From assembly GCA_002412715.1 (NCBI GenBank), contig DHVP01000030.1, positions 73,258-98,357 of the forward strand: a stretch of 25,100 nucleotides of DNA. The letters run 5' to 3'. Origin of the DNA: Deltaproteobacteria bacterium UBA5205 (GTDB lineage Bacteria; Desulfobacterota; Syntrophorhabdia; Syntrophorhabdales; Syntrophorhabdaceae). A program made the position numbers and the translations under genes. A model generated the notes under the pieces. The model worked only from the letters and a program-made list of their open reading frames with translations. It was not told where the DNA came from and did not search any database. Positions 22,016 to 25,100 of this stretch are shown one piece after another (position 1 is the stretch's first letter; every line of letters begins with the position of its first letter).

Positions 22016-22984
22016 CTATACCACCTTTGCCTTCAACAGGTCATGGATATGTATGATCCCTACGGGCCGGACGTTTTCTTCGTCATCGACCACAAAAAGG
22101 GATGTAATCGAAAACTCCTCCATCTTTTTAAGCGCATAGGCGGCGAGGGCGTCCTTATGAATGACCTTGGGCCTCACCGTCATCACGTCGGAGACCTTCT
22201 TTGCAAGAAGCGAATCGTCATAGCGTTCGACTGCCCGTCTCAAGTCGCCGTCGGTTATAATCCCGGCAAGGCGGCCGTCACGATCGTAGACCCCGGTCAC
22301 CCCAAGCCTCTTCGATGTTATTTCCAGGATGGCGTCTTTCATGGAGGTATCTTCGGAAACGCGGGGAACCGCTTCTCCGGAATGCATGATGTCCTCCACC
22401 CTGAGAAACAATCTCCTTCCCAGGGAACCTCCAGGGTGAAGCAGGGCGAAATCCTCAACCTTGAAGGCGCGTTTTTCCATGACCGCGATGGCAAGTGCGT
22501 CTCCCAGCGCCAGGGTCACCGTGGTACTCGATGTGGGCACCACATTGTACGGGCATGCCTCGTCGACATTGACCGCCAGGGTCACGTCTCCCAACCGGGC
22601 AATCGTTGATGTCCCATTCCCCGTTATGGTGACCACGGGGATATCAAGGCGCTTGATCCAGGGCATGATCTTCAGGACTTCTTCCGTCTCTCCGCTGTTG
22701 CTCACGACGATAAGCACGTCTCCGCGCTGGAGCATTCCCAGGTCACCATGGAGCGAGTCCGCCGGGTGGACGAACAGTGCCGGCGTACCCGTGCTCGACA
22801 GGGTCGAGGCGATCTTCTTGCAGACGAGGCCCGACTTGCCCATGCCCGTCAGGACAACCCGTCCGGTGCACCCGTAGATGATGTCCGCCGCCTTGTTGAA
22901 CGTCTCGTCGAGGCCCTCCATGACCTTCAGGAGCGCTTCGGCCTCTTTCCTCAGGACGTCCTTTCCGGTCTTCAGGTGGTCCAC
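22016..22984 (-). CDS. kdsD: D-arabinose 5-phosphate isomerase (SIS plus two CBS domains)
   Basis: A 322-residue cytosolic enzyme converting ribulose 5-phosphate to arabinose 5-phosphate, the substrate of KdsA. The SIS domain (about 35-170) has RVVLTGMGKSGLVCKKIASTLSSTGTPA, HPADSLHGDLGML and VVSNSGETEEV. Two CBS domains follow (about 205-320, MHSGEAVPRV and MTVRPKVIHKDALAAYALKKM). It starts at GTG 22984, 5 nt after GGAGG, and overlaps the kdsA stop by 13 nt. Length equals E. coli KdsD (about 328). The start codon is GTG, not ATG. Kdo phosphate phosphatase (kdsC), normally next, is missing. Confidence 0.95.
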   Translation of the reverse strand: MDHLKTGKDVLRKEAEALLKVMEGLDETFNKAADIIYGCTGRVVLTGMGKSGLVCKKIASTLSSTGTPALFVHPADSLHGDLGMLQRGDVLIVVSNSGETEEVLKIMPWIKRLDIPVVTITGNGTSTIARLGDVTLAVNVDEACPYNVVPTSSTTVTLALGDALAIAVMEKRAFKVEDFALLHPGGSLGRRLFLRVEDIMHSGEAVPRVSEDTSMKDAILEITSKRLGVTGVYDRDGRLAGIITDGDLRRAVERYDDSLLAKKVSDVMTVRPKVIHKDALAAYALKKMEEFSITSLFVVDDEENVRPVGIIHIHDLLKAKVV

Positions 22985-23793
22985 AGGGCCTCCTCGATCG
23001 CCTTGAGCGTCCTGAGGACCGGCTCCAATTGATCAAGGGCAAGGGAGTTCTCTCCGTCGCACAGGGCCGCTTTCGGATCGGGATGGACTTCCATGAATAT
23101 CCCTTCCACACCGACAGCCGCAGCCGCCCGGGCAAGGGGCACGATGAAGCGGCTTTCCCCCCCGGAGCGGTCTGTCATGGCCGAGGGCTGCTGTACGCTG
23201 TGGGTCGCATCGAATACAACGGGATAGCCAAAATCCCGCATGATGGGGATGGCCCGAAAATCGTTGACCAGGGCATGATATCCGAAAGAGGTTCCCCGTT
23301 CCGTAACCATTATATTGGTATTCCCCGTGGATTCCACCTTCCTGATGGCATGCACCATGTCGCGGGGGGAAAGAAACTGGCCCTTCTTGATGTTGACGGC
23401 CCTGCCCGTCCTGCCGCATGCTGTAAGGATATCCGTCTGCCGCGACAGGAGCGCCGGCACCTGCAGGACATCGACGACTGCCGCAGCCGCCGCGGCCTCG
23501 ACCGCGGAGTGGACGTCTGTCAGAACCGGTACACCGATCTTTGTCTTTACCTCCTCAAGGATCGAAAGCCCCTCGTCGATACCCGGCCCCCTGAACCCCG
23601 CTATGGATGTCCTGTTCGCCTTGTCGTAGGAAGATTTGAAGATAAAAGGCAGGCCCAGCCGCCGTGTTATGCCTGCAATCGTCTCCGCCGTCCTCAATGT
23701 TATGTCCCTGCCCTCGATGACACAGGGGCCGCCGATGAAGACAAATGGCCTGCGGCCGATAATGATATTGCCGACGGTTACTTCTTTTTGCAC
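22972..23793 (-). CDS. kdsA: 3-deoxy-D-manno-octulosonate 8-phosphate synthase
   Basis: A 273-residue cytosolic enzyme condensing arabinose 5-phosphate with PEP to Kdo-8-phosphate for LPS. Motifs include FIGGPCVIEGRD (19-30), IFKSSYDKANRTS, ERGTSFGYHALVND and FDATHSVQQP. Cys24 replaces the Asn found in the metal-independent E. coli enzyme, so this is expected to be the metal-dependent class. It starts at GTG 23793, 8 nt after AGGAG. It overlaps pyrG by 16 nt and kdsD by 13 nt, so the three are tightly coupled. KdsB, which uses CTP to activate Kdo, is expected just upstream of pyrG outside the window. Confidence 0.96.
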   Translation of the reverse strand: MQKEVTVGNIIIGRRPFVFIGGPCVIEGRDITLRTAETIAGITRRLGLPFIFKSSYDKANRTSIAGFRGPGIDEGLSILEEVKTKIGVPVLTDVHSAVEAAAAAAVVDVLQVPALLSRQTDILTACGRTGRAVNIKKGQFLSPRDMVHAIRKVESTGNTNIMVTERGTSFGYHALVNDFRAIPIMRDFGYPVVFDATHSVQQPSAMTDRSGGESRFIVPLARAAAAVGVEGIFMEVHPDPKAALCDGENSLALDQLEPVLRTLKAIEEALWTT

Positions 23794-25100
23794 TTCTGTC
23801 TCTCCTGCCTGCCTTTCAGCGAGGCCTTGATGAAATCCCTGAAAAGCGGGTGGGGGTCAAAAGGCTTCGATTTGAACTCGGGGTGGAACTGGCATCCCAA
23901 AAACCAGGGGTGGCCCTTCATCTCTACGATCTCCACGAGAGTCCCGTCCGGGGAGATGCCCGATACGATCATACCGTTTTTCTCGAGTTGCTCGCGGTAT
24001 TTCATATTGAATTCGTAGCGATGCCGGTGCCTTTCCTGCACCACGTCCGTTCCATAGGCCTTATGCGCCAGGGTACCGGGCTTGAGTGCGCAGGGATAGG
24101 CCCCGAGCCTCATGGTGCCGCCCTTGTCGGAATACTGGTCGCGTGTCTGAAGGTGGTCTTCCCTGTCCACAAACTGCTCGATGAGGTATATGAGGGGGTA
24201 GGGGGTCTTCTCGTTGAATTCGCAGCTGTTGGCGTCCTTGCAGCCGGCCAGGTGCCGCCCGATCTCGACGACCGCAAGCTGCATCCCCAGGCACAGGCCG
24301 AAAAAGGGTATCTTCTTCTCCCGTGCGTGTTCTATGGCATTGATCTTTCCCTCAATGCCGCGGTCGCCGAAGCCGCCCGGCACCAGGATGCCGTCGACAT
24401 TGAACAGGTCCGAGGTTATGCCTTTTTCGATGTCTTCGGAGTCGACGTAGCGGATGTTGACCTTGCAGTCATTCGCAATCCCGCCGTGAACAAGGGCCTC
24501 GTTGAGGCTCTTGTAGGAATCCTTGAGTTTCACGTACTTCCCGACGAGGGCGATGTCGACCTCTTTTTTCGGGTTCTTTATGGCGTCGCCGATGGCCTCC
24601 CACTTGGAAAGGTCCGGTTTCTTAGCCCAGATATTGAGGAGCTGCGTTATCTTTTCATCGAGTCCCTCGTTGTGGAAGGCGATGAGAACCTCGTAGATAA
24701 TGTCGGCGTCTTTGGCGGCGATTACGGCGTCCTTTTCCACGTTGCAGAAAAGGGATATTTTGTCCTTGAGGCCCTGCGACAGAGGTCGCTCGGTCCTGCA
24801 CAGCAGGATGTCCGGCTGGATACCGATCCTTCTGAGCTCATTCACGCTGTGCTGGGTCGGCTTGGTCTTCATTTCGTCGGCTGTCTTGATAAACGGGACA
24901 AGCGTGAGGTGGACGAAGAGGGAATTTTCCTTTCCGAGATCGTTGCGAAGCTGGCGTATGGCCTCGAGGAAGGGCAACCCTTCGATGTCGCCGACGGTGC
25001 CGCCTATCTCCACGATGACGACGTCGATGCCATCATCCACGTCAAGAACCCGGCGTTTTATCTCATCGGTGATATGGGGGATGACCTGGACGGTGCCGCC
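23778..25100 (-). CDS. pyrG: CTP synthase (5' end beyond the window)
   Basis: The C-terminal 440 residues of a protein of about 540. The window opens in the synthetase domain at GGTVQVIPHITDEIKRRV, directly before VVIVEIGGTVGDIEG, so roughly the first 100 residues are missing. The glutamine amidotransferase domain follows, with VPGGFGDRGIEG, FFGLCLGMQLAVVEIGRH (nucleophile Cys) and CQFHPEFKSKP (His-Glu). It makes CTP from UTP, ATP and glutamine. CTP is needed for CMP-Kdo, which fits its position before kdsA. The reading ends in a lysine-rich tail (KKCKKK). An internal ATG at 25040 is not the start because the family sequence continues upstream. Confidence 0.96.
   Translation of the reverse strand, partial: GGTVQVIPHITDEIKRRVLDVDDGIDVVIVEIGGTVGDIEGLPFLEAIRQLRNDLGKENSLFVHLTLVPFIKTADEMKTKPTQHSVNELRRIGIQPDILLCRTERPLSQGLKDKISLFCNVEKDAVIAAKDADIIYEVLIAFHNEGLDEKITQLLNIWAKKPDLSKWEAIGDAIKNPKKEVDIALVGKYVKLKDSYKSLNEALVHGGIANDCKVNIRYVDSEDIEKGITSDLFNVDGILVPGGFGDRGIEGKINAIEHAREKKIPFFGLCLGMQLAVVEIGRHLAGCKDANSCEFNEKTPYPLIYLIEQFVDREDHLQTRDQYSDKGGTMRLGAYPCALKPGTLAHKAYGTDVVQERHRHRYEFNMKYREQLEKNGMIVSGISPDGTLVEIVEMKGHPWFLGCQFHPEFKSKPFDPHPLFRDFIKASLKGRQERQKCKKK

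Noticed and set aside
1..25100. tRNA, rRNA, CRISPR array, insertion sequence, phage or toxin-antitoxin genes
   Set aside because: Looked for by eye on both strands; no direct-repeat array, transposase motif or tRNA-like cloverleaf was recognised.

Overview
The window is a GC-rich, densely coded chromosomal segment of a Gram-negative bacterium. It makes and exports LPS (kdsA, kdsD, lptB and a fused lptC/lptA gene), carries a sigma-54/nitrogen-PTS locus with HPr kinase, and has a HAAT-type uptake system. This mix, plus two intergenic repeat families that I associate from memory with deltaproteobacterial genomes, suggests an anaerobic deltaproteobacterium in the broad sense (Desulfobacterota, Syntrophales or Syntrophorhabdales-like). 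That placement is inference; no rRNA gene is present.

Left part (1-4009, minus strand): a GntR/FCD regulator is followed by a HAAT uptake operon in the order binding protein, LivH, LivM and the start of LivG, which runs off the left edge. A LarA-type (nickel-pincer racemase family) gene diverges from the regulator at 4059. A GTATAC palindrome overlaps its likely -10 box in the very short divergent intergenic region.

Middle part (5390-9843): a plus-strand pair encodes a D,D-carboxypeptidase and an M48/TPR periplasmic protease, overlapping by ATGA. They converge on a minus-strand pair, an MscS-type channel and a short GT9 glycosyltransferase. The minus-strand pair is bracketed by two copies of a palindromic element built from 9-bp TATAGGTCC-like units. 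Both dacA and mscS have a -10-like box 9 nt before the start codon and no clear ribosome binding site, so they may be leaderless.

Right part (9843-25100, all minus strand): a near-continuous array of 16 genes, in transcription order pyrG (partial), kdsA, kdsD, lptCA fusion, lptB, rpoN, hpf, ptsN, hprK, rapZ, EIIA-Man, ptsH, ptsI, metK, [109-nt palindromic element], ahcY, PfkB kinase, then a 12-bp-stem terminator. Many neighbours overlap by 4-16 nt. A recognisable internal sigma-70 promoter with a leader hairpin precedes hpf.

The array joins four functions: Kdo/LPS biogenesis (with CTP supply), sigma-54 and ribosome hibernation, a PTS phosphorelay with two EIIA outputs and HPr-Ser46 control but no sugar permease, and the SAM cycle (MetK, SAH hydrolase and a kinase that may consume the released adenosine). 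The order parallels the Escherichia coli kdsD-kdsC-lptC-lptA-lptB-rpoN-hpf-ptsN-rapZ-ptsO locus. Here kdsC is missing, lptC and lptA are fused, HPF is the long form, and hprK and ptsI are added. I see no phage, insertion sequence, CRISPR array, tRNA or rRNA, and no wholly new system. The most unusual items are the LptC-LptA fusion, the palindromic element between metK and ahcY, and the repeat-bracketed gene pair.
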